DNA of 15,872 nt from Mobilitalea sp. (GCA_029974875.1 JARKQP010000708.1:1-15872), one strand, 5' to 3'; positions 1-7,610 are shown, counted from the first letter of the stretch. Program-made: numbers and translations. Notes: generated by a model not told the origin, from the letters alone.

Positions 1-1
1 T

Positions 2-1300
2 ATCCCTGCCTTTGACGGCTCAGAGCTTGCCGTATTTGAGGAGGTATATGCAGATATCGGGGATGAGCAGAGCATTGAGCAGAGCCTCAGCACCTTCTCC
101 TCCCATATGACCAATATTGTTAAAATACTGGACAAGGCCGACGACCGTTCCCTGGTATTATTCGACGAGCTGGGTGCCGGTACGGATCCGACGGAAGGGG
201 CCGCCCTGGCCATGTCCATCCTCTCCCACCTGCACAAGCGCCATATCCGTGCCCTGGCGACCACACACTATAGCGAATTAAAAATTTATGCCCTCTCCAC
301 CGAAGGAGTGGCCAATGCTTCCTGTGAGTTTGACTTAGAAACCCTGCGTCCGACCTACCGGTTGTTAATCGGCATACCTGGAAAAAGCAATGCCTTTGCC
401 ATCTCTTCCAAGCTTGGCCTCCCGGACTATATTATCGCTGATTCTAAGGAACGGATCGGAACCAAGGATAAGAGCTTTGAGGATGTCATCAGCGACCTGG
501 AATCCAGCCGGATTACCATCGAAAGGGAGCAGGATGCCATCGCCAAATACAAGGCCGAGATTGAGCAGCTGAAGAAAAGCCTGGCCCGGAAGAACGAATC
601 CTTTGACGCCAGCCGCGAACGCATGCTAAATGAAGCGAAGGAGCAGGCCGCTAAGATCCTTAATGATGCAAAGGAATACGCCGACCAAAGTATCCGCAAG
701 TATAATAAATGGATGCAGGAGGGCGGCAACATCAAGGATATGGAATCCGAGCGGGGCAGCCTGAGGGAAAAGCTGAATGACCAGCAGTCCTCCCAGTTTA
801 AGAAGGCTGCCAAGCCGAACAAGAAACCTCCGGTTAAGGACCTGAAGATAGGCACCCCGGTCAATGTCATCAGCCTTGGCCTTAGGGGTACCATCAGCAC
901 CCTTCCCAATGCAAAAGGGGATCTTTACGTCCAGATGGGTATCCTGCGTTCCCAGGTGAACTTAAAGGATATCGAAATCCTTGAGGAAGAGGTTATAGCG
1001 GAACAAAACTACAATAAAACCCAAAGCGGAAAGATCAAGATGTCCAAGTCGGCGAACATCCACCCTGATATTAACCTGATCGGAAAGACGGTAGACGAGG
1101 CCTTACCGGAGCTGGACAAATATCTGGATGACGCATATCTCTCACATCTGCCCCAGGTAACCATCATTCATGGCAGGGGTACGGGAGCCTTAAAGAATGC
1201 AGTCCATGCCCATCTTAAGAAGCTTAAATATGTAAAATCATACCGGGTTGGCGGCTTTGGCGAAGGCGACCACGGTGTCACAATTGTCGAATTCAAATAA
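2..1300 (+). CDS. mutS2: Endonuclease MutS2, C-terminal part (5' end outside window)
   Basis: The reading frame is open from the left edge with no start codon needed, and 432 residues are visible; full-length MutS2 is near 790, so the N-terminal part, including Walker A, lies outside. The visible part starts in the MutS-type ATPase domain (DIGDEQS near residue 20, Walker B LVLFDELGAGTDP near residues 50-63, then the THYSELK switch). A charged coiled coil follows at roughly residues 165-265, then a small linker domain. A C-terminal Smr domain spans about residues 357-432, with HGRGTGAL from residue 390. Family knowledge: MutS2 acts on branched DNA and, in Bacillus, on collided ribosomes; it is not the mismatch repair MutS. 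The Smr domain's usual LDLRG reads INLIG here, so the Asp and Arg of the LDxR motif are missing. The two-component pair starts 80 bases downstream. Confidence 0.95.
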   Translation: MPAFDGSELAVFEEVYADIGDEQSIEQSLSTFSSHMTNIVKILDKADDRSLVLFDELGAGTDPTEGAALAMSILSHLHKRHIRALATTHYSELKIYALSTEGVANASCEFDLETLRPTYRLLIGIPGKSNAFAISSKLGLPDYIIADSKERIGTKDKSFEDVISDLESSRITIEREQDAIAKYKAEIEQLKKSLARKNESFDASRERMLNEAKEQAAKILNDAKEYADQSIRKYNKWMQEGGNIKDMESERGSLREKLNDQQSSQFKKAAKPNKKPPVKDLKIGTPVNVISLGLRGTISTLPNAKGDLYVQMGILRSQVNLKDIEILEEEVIAEQNYNKTQSGKIKMSKSANIHPDINLIGKTVDEALPELDKYLDDAYLSHLPQVTIIHGRGTGALKNAVHAHLKKLKYVKSYRVGGFGEGDHGVTIVEFK

Positions 1301-1366
1301 GGAGTGCTTTCGGAAGCTCTTTGTGTGCAGGCATGCGAGGGAGTTTCCCAGGCTACCCATAATCGG

Positions 1367-1373
1367 AAAGGAG
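1367..1373 (+). promoter_or_regulatory. Shine-Dalgarno of the OmpR-type regulator
   Basis: AAAGGAG lies 7 bases before the ATG at 1381 and fixes that start. I see no convincing sigma-A promoter in the 80-base gap after mutS2, so co-transcription with mutS2 is possible. Confidence 0.75.
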
Positions 1374-1380
1374 CAGCTTC

Positions 1381-2097
1381 ATGATCGCAAAACAGAAAAT
1401 AATGGTTGTTGATGATGATGTCAATATTGCTGAGCTTATATCACTCTATTTAACAAAGGAATGCTTTGATACCTTAATTGTAAACGACGGGGAGGCGGCA
1501 ATCAAACAATTTGCCATCTACCAGCCGAACCTGGTGCTTCTGGACCTGATGCTGCCCGGCATTGACGGCTACGAGGTATGCCGTGAAATCCGCAAGACCT
1601 CAAAGGTACCCATTATCATGCTATCGGCAAAGGGGGAAATCTTTGACAAGGTCCTGGGTCTTGAGCTGGGCGCGGATGATTACATGATTAAGCCCTTTGA
1701 TTCAAAGGAGCTGGTTGCACGGGTACGTGCCGTATTAAGACGCTTTTCGCCTGAGATTAAGGAGGAGGAGGCTTCCGTCCCCACCGGTAATTATGTGGCC
1801 TATCCTGATTTAATCATAAACTTGAGCAATTATTCCGTCCAGTATTATGGGGCTACCATAGAAATGCCTCCAAAGGAGCTGGAATTGCTATATTTCCTGG
1901 CTTCCAACCCAAACCAGGTATTCACCAGGGAGCAGCTGCTCGACCATATCTGGGGCTATGAATACTTTGGCGATACCAGAACCGTGGATGTCCACATCAA
2001 GCGCCTCAGGGAAAAGATTAAGGACCACCAGCAGTGGAGTCTTGCCACTGTCTGGGGAATTGGCTATAAATTCGAAGCAAAGACAACAAAGAGATAG
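1381..2097 (+). CDS. OmpR/PhoB-family response regulator
   Basis: This 238-residue protein is a cytoplasmic DNA-binding response regulator. The receiver domain covers about residues 5-120 and shows the acidic pocket D11-D13, the phosphoacceptor D55 in LLDLMLPG, the switch serine S82 and the conserved lysine K104 in IKPF. The C-terminal winged helix (about 140-235) carries the usual hallmarks: LLYFLASNPNQVFTREQLL, the TVDVHIKRLREK recognition helix and the GIGYKF hairpin. Length is normal for the family. The sensor kinase gene follows within 20 bases, so the two form a cognate pair of the PhoPR/ResDE style. The stimulus and regulon cannot be told from the sequence. Confidence 0.95.
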   Translation: MIAKQKIMVVDDDVNIAELISLYLTKECFDTLIVNDGEAAIKQFAIYQPNLVLLDLMLPGIDGYEVCREIRKTSKVPIIMLSAKGEIFDKVLGLELGADDYMIKPFDSKELVARVRAVLRRFSPEIKEEEASVPTGNYVAYPDLIINLSNYSVQYYGATIEMPPKELELLYFLASNPNQVFTREQLLDHIWGYEYFGDTRTVDVHIKRLREKIKDHQQWSLATVWGIGYKFEAKTTKR

Positions 2098-2115
2098 AAG
2101 GGGCAGGTGTTTTCC

Positions 2116-3507
2116 ATGAAAAGAACCTTATGGTCAAGGCTTATCATATGTTACTTATTTGTAGGGGTAACAGTTTTTTTGCTTTTGAATACATACGGTG
2201 TTAATTTTCTGGAAAACCGTTTAAGGAATGATAAGCTGGTCCTGCTTGAAAAGGAGGCTAAGCTCATCTCAGCAGAGTACAGCAGGCTGACCCTGGAGGA
2301 TTTGAAAACCCAGCTAAAATCAATTGAAACCTTTCTTGGCATCCGTGTATGGACCGTGAGTACGGACGGGACGGTCATAGCTGACTCCTCCACCGCCAGC
2401 CGGGCTCTTGGAAAGAATATTTTTGATTTGAATGCTGATTTTTTGGACCATGTAATTACGGAAAACAACTATTTTCCCGGGATTTTTAATGAGCCTATGC
2501 TAAGCTATACGAAAACCCTGGATTATAACCAGCGCATCCGTGGCTATATCATTTTATTTACTTCCCAGAACGGGATTACAAGGGATACAATGAAGTATAT
2601 CGATGTGGTGAATATCTGCCTGTTAATTTTCCTCCCTCTGATGTTTTTGGTGTTCCTCTATCTGTATTATATTACTGCCATACCGCTGCAGAATCTGATG
2701 AAGGCCGCCATGAAATACAGCTCCGGCAATTATAATTATCCCCTGAAGCAAAAGGGCTTAATCGAATACCGTGACCTTGGTGCGGCGATCTCCTATATGG
2801 CTGTTGAACTAAGCAAGCTGGATGATTACCAGAAGAAATTTGTGGCAAATATCTCCCACGATTTCCGCTCTCCCCTGACCTCAATCAAGGGCTTTGCAGA
2901 AGCCATCAAGGACGGAACCATTCCCTACGAAATGCAGGACAAATACCTGGATATTATATTGTTTGAAACGGAACGCCTGACAAAGCTGACCTCTAACCTG
3001 TTGGAATTAAACAGCTTTGAGACAAAGGGCACCTTCCTCGACATAACCTCCTTTGACATCAACAACATAATAAAAAAGACGGCAGAAAGCTTTGAAGGCC
3101 GCTGCCGTGACAAAAAGATAACCTTGAACCTGATTTTTTCCTCTAAGGAGATGTACGTGGATGCCGATATGGGGAAAATCCAGCAGGTGCTCTATAACCT
3201 GATTGATAACGCCATAAAATTCAGCCACCCCAACTCCAAGATCAAGGTTGCAACAGAGGAAAAGGGTGATAAGATATTCGTCTCCGTCAAAGACCATGGA
3301 GTTGGCATTCCAAAGGAATCCATTAAGAAAGTCTGGGAACGTTTTTATAAAACTGATCCTTCCAGAGGAAAGGATAAACGGGGTACCGGATTAGGCTTAT
3401 CCATCACTAAGGAAATCCTACAGGCACATAATGAAAATATCAATGTAATCAGTACGGAAGGTGTCGGAACAGAATTCACCTTTTCACTGACAAAAACAGC
3501 AGAGTAA
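2116..3507 (+). CDS. Membrane sensor histidine kinase, partner of the adjacent OmpR-type regulator
   Basis: This protein has 463 residues from the ATG at 2116. A GTG at 2107 would add three residues, but it sits only 3 bases after AAGGGG; the ATG has AGG 8 bases upstream, so the choice is not firm. Order of parts: transmembrane helix 1 at about 9-28, an extracytoplasmic sensing domain of about 130 residues, helix 2 at about 165-187, a HAMP segment, then a HisKA domain with phospho-histidine H248 in NISHDFRSPL. The ATPase domain shows the N box NLIDNAIKFS with N365, the G1 box DHGVG at 393-397 and the G2 box GTGLGL at 423-428. It should autophosphorylate and pass phosphate to D55 of the preceding regulator. 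The sensor domain is of PAS-like size but I cannot name its ligand. Confidence 0.93.
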   Translation: MKRTLWSRLIICYLFVGVTVFLLLNTYGVNFLENRLRNDKLVLLEKEAKLISAEYSRLTLEDLKTQLKSIETFLGIRVWTVSTDGTVIADSSTASRALGKNIFDLNADFLDHVITENNYFPGIFNEPMLSYTKTLDYNQRIRGYIILFTSQNGITRDTMKYIDVVNICLLIFLPLMFLVFLYLYYITAIPLQNLMKAAMKYSSGNYNYPLKQKGLIEYRDLGAAISYMAVELSKLDDYQKKFVANISHDFRSPLTSIKGFAEAIKDGTIPYEMQDKYLDIILFETERLTKLTSNLLELNSFETKGTFLDITSFDINNIIKKTAESFEGRCRDKKITLNLIFSSKEMYVDADMGKIQQVLYNLIDNAIKFSHPNSKIKVATEEKGDKIFVSVKDHGVGIPKESIKKVWERFYKTDPSRGKDKRGTGLGLSITKEILQAHNENINVISTEGVGTEFTFSLTKTAE

Positions 3508-3570
3508 AAAAGTGCTTATGGCACCCCAACTCCCCTAACCCCTCATTCATGAGGGGATTAGGGGCACTTA
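3506..3570 (-). terminator. Nested hairpin region at the convergent kinase/glycosidase junction, probable terminator of the minus-strand operon
   Basis: Read on the minus strand, a long hairpin (3532-3564; arms CCCCTAA-CCCCTCAT pairing with one bulge, loop about 2-4 bases) is followed by a short GTGC-CATAA-GCAC hairpin that runs into six Ts (complement of 3506-3511). The outer AAGTGC/GCACTT copies could also pair around both. The T run overlaps the kinase stop codon. In the plus direction the large hairpin has no T run after it, so termination of the kinase transcript there would be weaker. Confidence 0.65.
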
Positions 3571-3603
3571 CTCATTACATCAACTAAATCCTTGAGTTTA
3601 TAC

Positions 3604-5067
3604 CTATTCCGGTAATAATACTTCATACTCTGTAACCGATAAAGCACCCCCATATACAAAAAATCCCCATTTTTTGTTTCCGTTCATATTACAGGTTCTT
3701 GTCGACATAGCAATCTCATTGTTTACATACACAACACATATATCATATTCTATTACTATAATCACATCTAAACATTTGTCCTGCACTAACTTTATTGGCC
3801 TTTCAAAAGAACATTCAAACGGCCGGTCACCCCCTAACCGATGCTGCTGTTCCTTTTCTTCGGATCTCGGCCACATATCAAATACAAGCCGGTTATAATG
3901 GGGTTCAAATCTGTAAAAGTAGCCATTATCTAACGTATCATCCATATGAATTGCAATACCAAATGCTTGCGGATTATCATGAAATGTAAGCCTTGTATTT
4001 ATGCAGCAGGCATCCGGAAGCTCCTCAAAGATAAAATAATCCTTCCGGTCTGGTGCCATTAGTTCTATTTTCATCTTTTCCCGCTGTGCCTTGGCCGGTT
4101 GTACCGGAATAAGCGGGAATTTTTTCTTATACGTCTCCTTTATTCCTTCTGGTACCCGCACCTTCAACGAGCCATCCCGGCACTGCAATAGCTGATGTAC
4201 CGCTAAATTGCCGCCCCACTCATAGTATCCGAAATCACTATTCTTACATTTAGTCGGTATCCATCCGATTACATACCGCTCCTCATCATATCCGGCTGTT
4301 TTAGCGGCATAAAAACCCCGGGCATCGAATGTGTCATTATCCGGAATCAGCCAGGGACCATTCAAACTCCGGCTCATCCGATAATGTGTAACAAACTGTT
4401 CCGTAAATGTAGAATAAACCAGATACCACCAGTCTCCCCAACGGAATAAATCCGGGCATTCATGTGTAAAATACTGATCCGGTTCAAAAAATGGCATGCC
4501 CTGGTCCCACGTATATAAATCGGGTGAGCGCAGCAACACGGTGCTGCCCCCTCTCCGAAAGCTTCCATTTATTTTCCGTGCTGCCAGAAGCATCCCGTAT
4601 ACCCCTTCGTCTTCTATGTAGAATACAAAGGGATCCCGCCAGTCAAACATTTCATAGTCTCTGTTGTTGCAGCCAAAAACAGAATCATAATGCTTTTCCC
4701 AATGGATCAAATCTGTACTTGTCGCATGAATTATATACTGTTTTGCCCTGCCATTTTCACAATATGCCGGATTCTCCGGATTCTGTGCCGTATAAAACAA
4801 ATGATATCCTCCATCGTTATCCTGATATACAGAGCCGGTATAACAGGATAAATCCGGGTCATCCATACCGCCGATTGGAAGAACTGTTCCCCAGTTCTTC
4901 CAATCGGCAAAATTACTTGAGGTAATCAAGTTCCAGGTGGTTTTATCAGCCGTAAGGCGCGACTGTCTGGTATCATGAAGATAATATATATAGTAAGTTC
5001 CTTGACTGTAAAATGGAATGGGATCTCCTGCAAAACCATTTGGGGGTCTGAAAAAAATATTCCTCAC
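3604..5067 (-). CDS. GH32-type glycoside hydrolase (beta-fructosidase family), cytoplasmic
   Basis: This 487-residue protein has the three acidic signatures of GH32 five-bladed propeller enzymes. A GFAGDPIPF segment aligns with GWMNDPNGL and gives the nucleophile D15; RDP gives the transition-state stabiliser D145; ECPDL gives the acid/base E203. A YTGSVY segment matches the family's SGS motif. After about residue 335 comes a beta-sandwich-like C-terminal domain, as usual in GH32. There is no signal peptide, so it should act on imported saccharides. The start is taken as GTG at 5067 because AGGAGA (5074-5079) lies 6 bases before it; the in-frame TTG at 5082 would place that SD inside the gene. 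It sits directly behind the sugar-binding protein gene, with the SD overlapping that gene's stop. Family knowledge suggests fructan, levan or sucrose-type substrates, but the altered first motif makes the exact substrate uncertain. Related GH43-type propellers are the alternative. Confidence 0.85.
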   Translation of the reverse strand: MRNIFFRPPNGFAGDPIPFYSQGTYYIYYLHDTRQSRLTADKTTWNLITSSNFADWKNWGTVLPIGGMDDPDLSCYTGSVYQDNDGGYHLFYTAQNPENPAYCENGRAKQYIIHATSTDLIHWEKHYDSVFGCNNRDYEMFDWRDPFVFYIEDEGVYGMLLAARKINGSFRRGGSTVLLRSPDLYTWDQGMPFFEPDQYFTHECPDLFRWGDWWYLVYSTFTEQFVTHYRMSRSLNGPWLIPDNDTFDARGFYAAKTAGYDEERYVIGWIPTKCKNSDFGYYEWGGNLAVHQLLQCRDGSLKVRVPEGIKETYKKKFPLIPVQPAKAQREKMKIELMAPDRKDYFIFEELPDACCINTRLTFHDNPQAFGIAIHMDDTLDNGYFYRFEPHYNRLVFDMWPRSEEKEQQHRLGGDRPFECSFERPIKLVQDKCLDVIIVIEYDICVVYVNNEIAMSTRTCNMNGNKKWGFFVYGGALSVTEYEVLLPE

Positions 5068-5073
5068 CTGACT

Positions 5074-5079
5074 TCTCCT
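5074..5079 (-). promoter_or_regulatory. Shine-Dalgarno that decides the GH32 start
   Basis: AGGAGA overlaps the TGA stop (5079-5081) of the binding protein gene and precedes GTG at 5067 by 6 bases. This placement implies translational coupling and argues against the TTG at 5082 as the start. Confidence 0.7.
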
Positions 5080-6479
5080 CAATTCTCTCCGAAGAAATTA
5101 GGGGCATTTTCTTCTACTGACGCATCGATATGCTTCGCAAATTCTTCTGGCGTAATATCTCCAAGAGCCAGAGACACCGCCTCTTTTCCTATCAACTCAT
5201 TTGTAGCCGGATCCAACTCAATGTCAAACAGGTTGATGGAACCTGTAGATTTTTCCATATCTGCTGCCAATTCTTTCGTAAGTTCCGAATCATTTGGAAG
5301 CTTCCCGTTTTTTGCACAGGAAAATGCAAGTCCATCCAAAGCTTCGCTTATATTGTTTGCATAAAATTCAATAAACCGTTCTGTTTCTGCATCAAACTTA
5401 TCGGTAGCAAATCCAATCGGCATCGCACTGTTTGCCACAAAATCAGCAGTTCCCACCGGGGATCCCTCATCTAATGTAGGCATAAGAAAATACCCGATAT
5501 TATCTTTCATGTCATCGCTTAACTTATCATTCTGGAAAAACGGTAAATCCCAGGTTCCCATGTAATACATTGCCGCATTGCCGCCTAAGAAATAGTCAAG
5601 CGCCGCCGTATAATCCATGCTGGCAAATCCGGTTTGGAAATATCCCTTAGTACCGAGCTCCTGTACAAATTGGGCTGCTTTCATTCCGACACCGCTGTCC
5701 ATCTTCTGCTTCCCACGTGCCAGATCCTGTAAAAATTCATTCCCACCATTACGGTATGTCTGACACAGCAGATACCTCAGAATCGGCCATGCCTCTTTTC
5801 CTGATACAGAAATTGGTGTTAAGCTATTTTCTTTCAGACTGGCACATACATCCAAAAACTCCTGAAATGTTTTAGGCTCTTCTACGCCTGCCACTTCAAA
5901 CATTTTTTTGTTATACCAAAAAACTTCGATAGAATAGTCAAGCGGAAGGCCAATCTGTACTCCATCTGAAGTTCTTCCCCATGAAAGCGGCGCCGCTAAA
6001 AATACATCATCAAGCTGATATTTCTCTATAACAGGATTCAGATCCTGTACAAGCCCCTCTTTTAACAGCGTAATTGCATATGGATCCGTATCGATATTAA
6101 ACATATCAGGCATCTCATCGCTGGCAACCAGAGTTTTTAATTTTTGCAGATAGGCAGGCTTATCAGCAATAAACTGAATATCCATAGTAAAATTAGGGTT
6201 TACCTCCTTCTGATATTTTTCAACAACGCGTTCCATACTGATGTAGCCGGACTGCTGTGGGGTAATGCAGGTAAGATAAACCATATTTTTAATCGGATGA
6301 TCATCGGTACCGGTTCCGGTTGTTTCGGAAGGGGCAGTCTCGTTTGAACCTTGCTCTGTTACAGCTATTGGCTGATTCTCCCCGCTTCCGTTTGAACAGC
6401 CTATCAATGTTGAGCCAGCCACAGCTGAAATAAGCAGTAAACAAATCATCTTTTTCATGTTTCTCATAATCTTTCTCAT
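5079..6479 (-). CDS. ABC sugar transporter substrate-binding lipoprotein
   Basis: This 466-residue family 1 (MalE/UgpB-like) binding protein starts with a basic, hydrophobic lipoprotein signal. The lipobox LIGC gives the lipidated C28, and a Ser/Thr/Glu-rich linker (about 29-62) follows. The mature part has the usual features: PAYLQKLKTLVASDEMPDMF near residues 110-130, then a type I binding-protein fold with Trp/Tyr-rich segments such as EVFWYNKKMFEVAG and AAMYYMGTWDLPFF that commonly stack on sugar rings. It should be anchored outside the membrane and deliver saccharide to the two permeases encoded divergently. The ATG at 6479 has AAGGAGG (6489-6495) 9 bases upstream; inner ATGs at residues 5, 8 and 11 are less well placed. 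It is the first gene of a two-gene operon with the GH32 enzyme. The ligand is unknown; the context suggests an oligosaccharide. Confidence 0.93.
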   Translation of the reverse strand: MRKIMRNMKKMICLLLISAVAGSTLIGCSNGSGENQPIAVTEQGSNETAPSETTGTGTDDHPIKNMVYLTCITPQQSGYISMERVVEKYQKEVNPNFTMDIQFIADKPAYLQKLKTLVASDEMPDMFNIDTDPYAITLLKEGLVQDLNPVIEKYQLDDVFLAAPLSWGRTSDGVQIGLPLDYSIEVFWYNKKMFEVAGVEEPKTFQEFLDVCASLKENSLTPISVSGKEAWPILRYLLCQTYRNGGNEFLQDLARGKQKMDSGVGMKAAQFVQELGTKGYFQTGFASMDYTAALDYFLGGNAAMYYMGTWDLPFFQNDKLSDDMKDNIGYFLMPTLDEGSPVGTADFVANSAMPIGFATDKFDAETERFIEFYANNISEALDGLAFSCAKNGKLPNDSELTKELAADMEKSTGSINLFDIELDPATNELIGKEAVSLALGDITPEEFAKHIDASVEENAPNFFGEN

Positions 6480-6513
6480 AATCCAAATCCTCCTTCACAT
6501 AATTGATAATCAC

Positions 6514-6542
6514 AGTATACGGAATGTTAGATTCCCTGTAAA
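6514..6542 (-). promoter_or_regulatory. Sigma-A-type promoter of the binding protein/GH32 operon
   Basis: On the minus strand TTTACA (complement of 6537-6542) and TATACT (complement of 6514-6519) are separated by exactly 17 bases, with one mismatch to consensus in each. Transcription would start near 6507, about 28 bases before the ATG. A perfect inverted repeat, GGAAT-gttag-ATTCC (6521-6535), fills most of the spacer and is a possible regulator site. Confidence 0.75.
6521..6535. promoter_or_regulatory. Inverted repeat in the promoter spacer, candidate operator
   Basis: GGAAT and ATTCC arms flank a 5-base centre, lying wholly between the -35 and -10 of the minus-strand promoter. On the minus strand it contains AATCTAACATTC, close to AATCTAAAGATTC at 6631-6643 on the plus strand in front of the divergent permease operon. 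A shared regulator, probably YesN, is inferred. Confidence 0.4.
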
Positions 6543-6566
6543 TTTTGATATTTTTAGTTTCCTTGT

Positions 6567-6594
6567 AATCTATTAAGAACTTTTTATTTGTCAA
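6567..6594 (-). promoter_or_regulatory. Possible second, upstream promoter for the binding protein operon
   Basis: On the minus strand a perfect TTGACA (complement of 6589-6594) is followed after 16 bases by TAGATT (complement of 6567-6572), which keeps T, A, A and T of the -10 consensus. It would give a leader of about 80 bases. It is weaker evidence than the promoter at 6514-6542 in this AT-rich gap. Confidence 0.35.
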
Positions 6595-6621
6595 AAATAT
6601 ATCTTTTAATTAGCTAAACAT

Positions 6622-6657
6622 TTCTATAACAATCTAAAGATTCTACAATAGAAAAGA
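6622..6657 (+). promoter_or_regulatory. Tandem imperfect repeats upstream of the permease operon, candidate YesN/AraC-type site
   Basis: Two adjacent imperfect copies begin with TTCTA (6622 and 6641, 19 bases apart), each followed by an ACAAT and an AAAGA or AAAAGA element. Inside the first copy is a perfect inverted repeat, AATCT-aa-AGATT (6631-6642). The downstream copy overlaps the position expected for a -35 box of the TATAAT at 6673, where no good -35 exists. AraC-type regulators commonly bind such direct repeats about 20 bases apart. Confidence 0.4.
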
Positions 6658-6672
6658 TATGTCTGCCGCTTT

Positions 6673-6678
6673 TATAAT
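6673..6678 (+). promoter_or_regulatory. Candidate -10 box of the permease operon
   Basis: A perfect TATAAT lies 41 bases before the first permease start, but the expected -35 position (around 6650-6655) reads AGAAAA. This pattern fits a promoter that needs an activator. A TACAAT at 6644-6649 is an alternative -10 and also lacks a good -35. Confidence 0.4.
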
Positions 6679-6718
6679 AAAGTCAGTATATCAGCCACCT
6701 AAAAGGAGAGATTTTATT

Positions 6719-7603
6719 ATGAAAAGAATGTTAAGCAAACGAAGTACCATACTTCTTTTTTTATTTCCCGCTGTTTTAGTATTTTGTTTTACTGTTATTT
6801 TACCGATTATATGGTCTATCGTATATAGTTTTTTCTCCTGGAATGGAGTCACCCACATGAGGTTTATCGGCATAGATAATTTTAAAAAACTAATTTCAGA
6901 TATTTATTTTGTCAATGCGTTTAAGAACAATATCTATTATATTGTCATCAACCTGGTCGGTCAGATAGGTATCGCATTAATATTGGCATTAATGCTGACC
7001 CATATCACAAAAGGTACCAATTTCTTTAAAACTATGTATTTCGCACCCACCGTCCTATCCGGCATTGCCGTATCCCAGGTATTCCAAAAATTCTACAGCT
7101 TTGATCCGCCCGGAATCTTTAATGTCATTTTAGACGCCATCGGATTGGGACACACGGCACTGCCCTGGCTTGGCACTTCCCAAACCGCACTTATCAGTGT
7201 TGCAATCATTGAATGCTATAAAAATATGGGGCTCTATCTGGTGATTATTTATTCCGGCTTAATTGCAATCCCCAAAGACGTAATTGAATCCGCTAAGCTG
7301 GATGGTGCCAAAGGCTTCCAAATGTTCCGTTTTATTAAGCTTCCCTACATAAAAAGTGTTATGGCAATGGCATCTATTATGGCTGTGAATGGATTATTAA
7401 AAGCATTTGATATTCCATTTATCACCACCAACGGCGGCCCGGGAAGCGCGACCGAACTGGTAACAACCTATATGTATAAAACTGCCTTCAACAGCACGCA
7501 GTATGGTTATGGAAGCGCAATTGCCGTTTTTATTGTTTTAGAAAGTATTATCGTTGTATGTATTTTAAGAAAAGCATTGTCAAAAAGCACTACCACAGAC
7601 TAA
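6719..7603 (+). CDS. ABC sugar transporter permease, MalF/UgpA-like
   Basis: This 294-residue inner-membrane protein has six predicted transmembrane segments, the first at about 11-36. The cytoplasmic EAA loop at 190-209 (ESAKLDGA, then QMFRFIKLP) is the docking site for the ATPase. A TNGGPGSATE segment near residues 237-246 is typical of carbohydrate permeases of this class. An in-frame ATG at 6659 would add 20 residues, but the SD AAAAGGAG (6701-6708) lies 10 bases before 6719, and homologous proteins begin with a short basic stretch. It should form a heterodimer with the next gene product and receive sugar from the lipoprotein encoded on the opposite strand. It is the first gene of the plus-strand arm. 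Confidence 0.93.
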   Translation: MKRMLSKRSTILLFLFPAVLVFCFTVILPIIWSIVYSFFSWNGVTHMRFIGIDNFKKLISDIYFVNAFKNNIYYIVINLVGQIGIALILALMLTHITKGTNFFKTMYFAPTVLSGIAVSQVFQKFYSFDPPGIFNVILDAIGLGHTALPWLGTSQTALISVAIIECYKNMGLYLVIIYSGLIAIPKDVIESAKLDGAKGFQMFRFIKLPYIKSVMAMASIMAVNGLLKAFDIPFITTNGGPGSATELVTTYMYKTAFNSTQYGYGSAIAVFIVLESIIVVCILRKALSKSTTTD

Positions 7604-7610
7604 AGGAGGT
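7602..7610 (+). promoter_or_regulatory. Shine-Dalgarno of the second permease, overlapping the first permease's stop
   Basis: AAAGGAGGT begins inside the TAA at 7601-7603 and sits 7 bases before ATG 7618. This decides the start against the in-frame ATG at 7558 and indicates coupled translation of the two permeases. Confidence 0.75.

Noticed and set aside
427..909. Long open frame on the minus strand inside mutS2 (160 codons)
   Set aside because: It is antisense to well-conserved MutS2 sequence, has no recognisable family features and no supported start.
1302..1324. GCTT-TCGG-AAGC hairpin after the mutS2 stop as a terminator
   Set aside because: Only a 4-base stem with poor outer pairing and a short, broken T run (TTTGTG); not enough to claim termination before the response regulator.
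4491..4925. 144-codon plus-strand frame inside the GH32 gene
   Set aside because: The opposite frame contains the GH32 catalytic motifs; this one shows only Ser/Pro/Cys-rich shadow sequence.
5985..6000. TGAAAGCGGCGCC-like sequence resembling a CcpA cre site
   Set aside because: It lies inside the binding protein coding region and deviates from the cre consensus in its second half.
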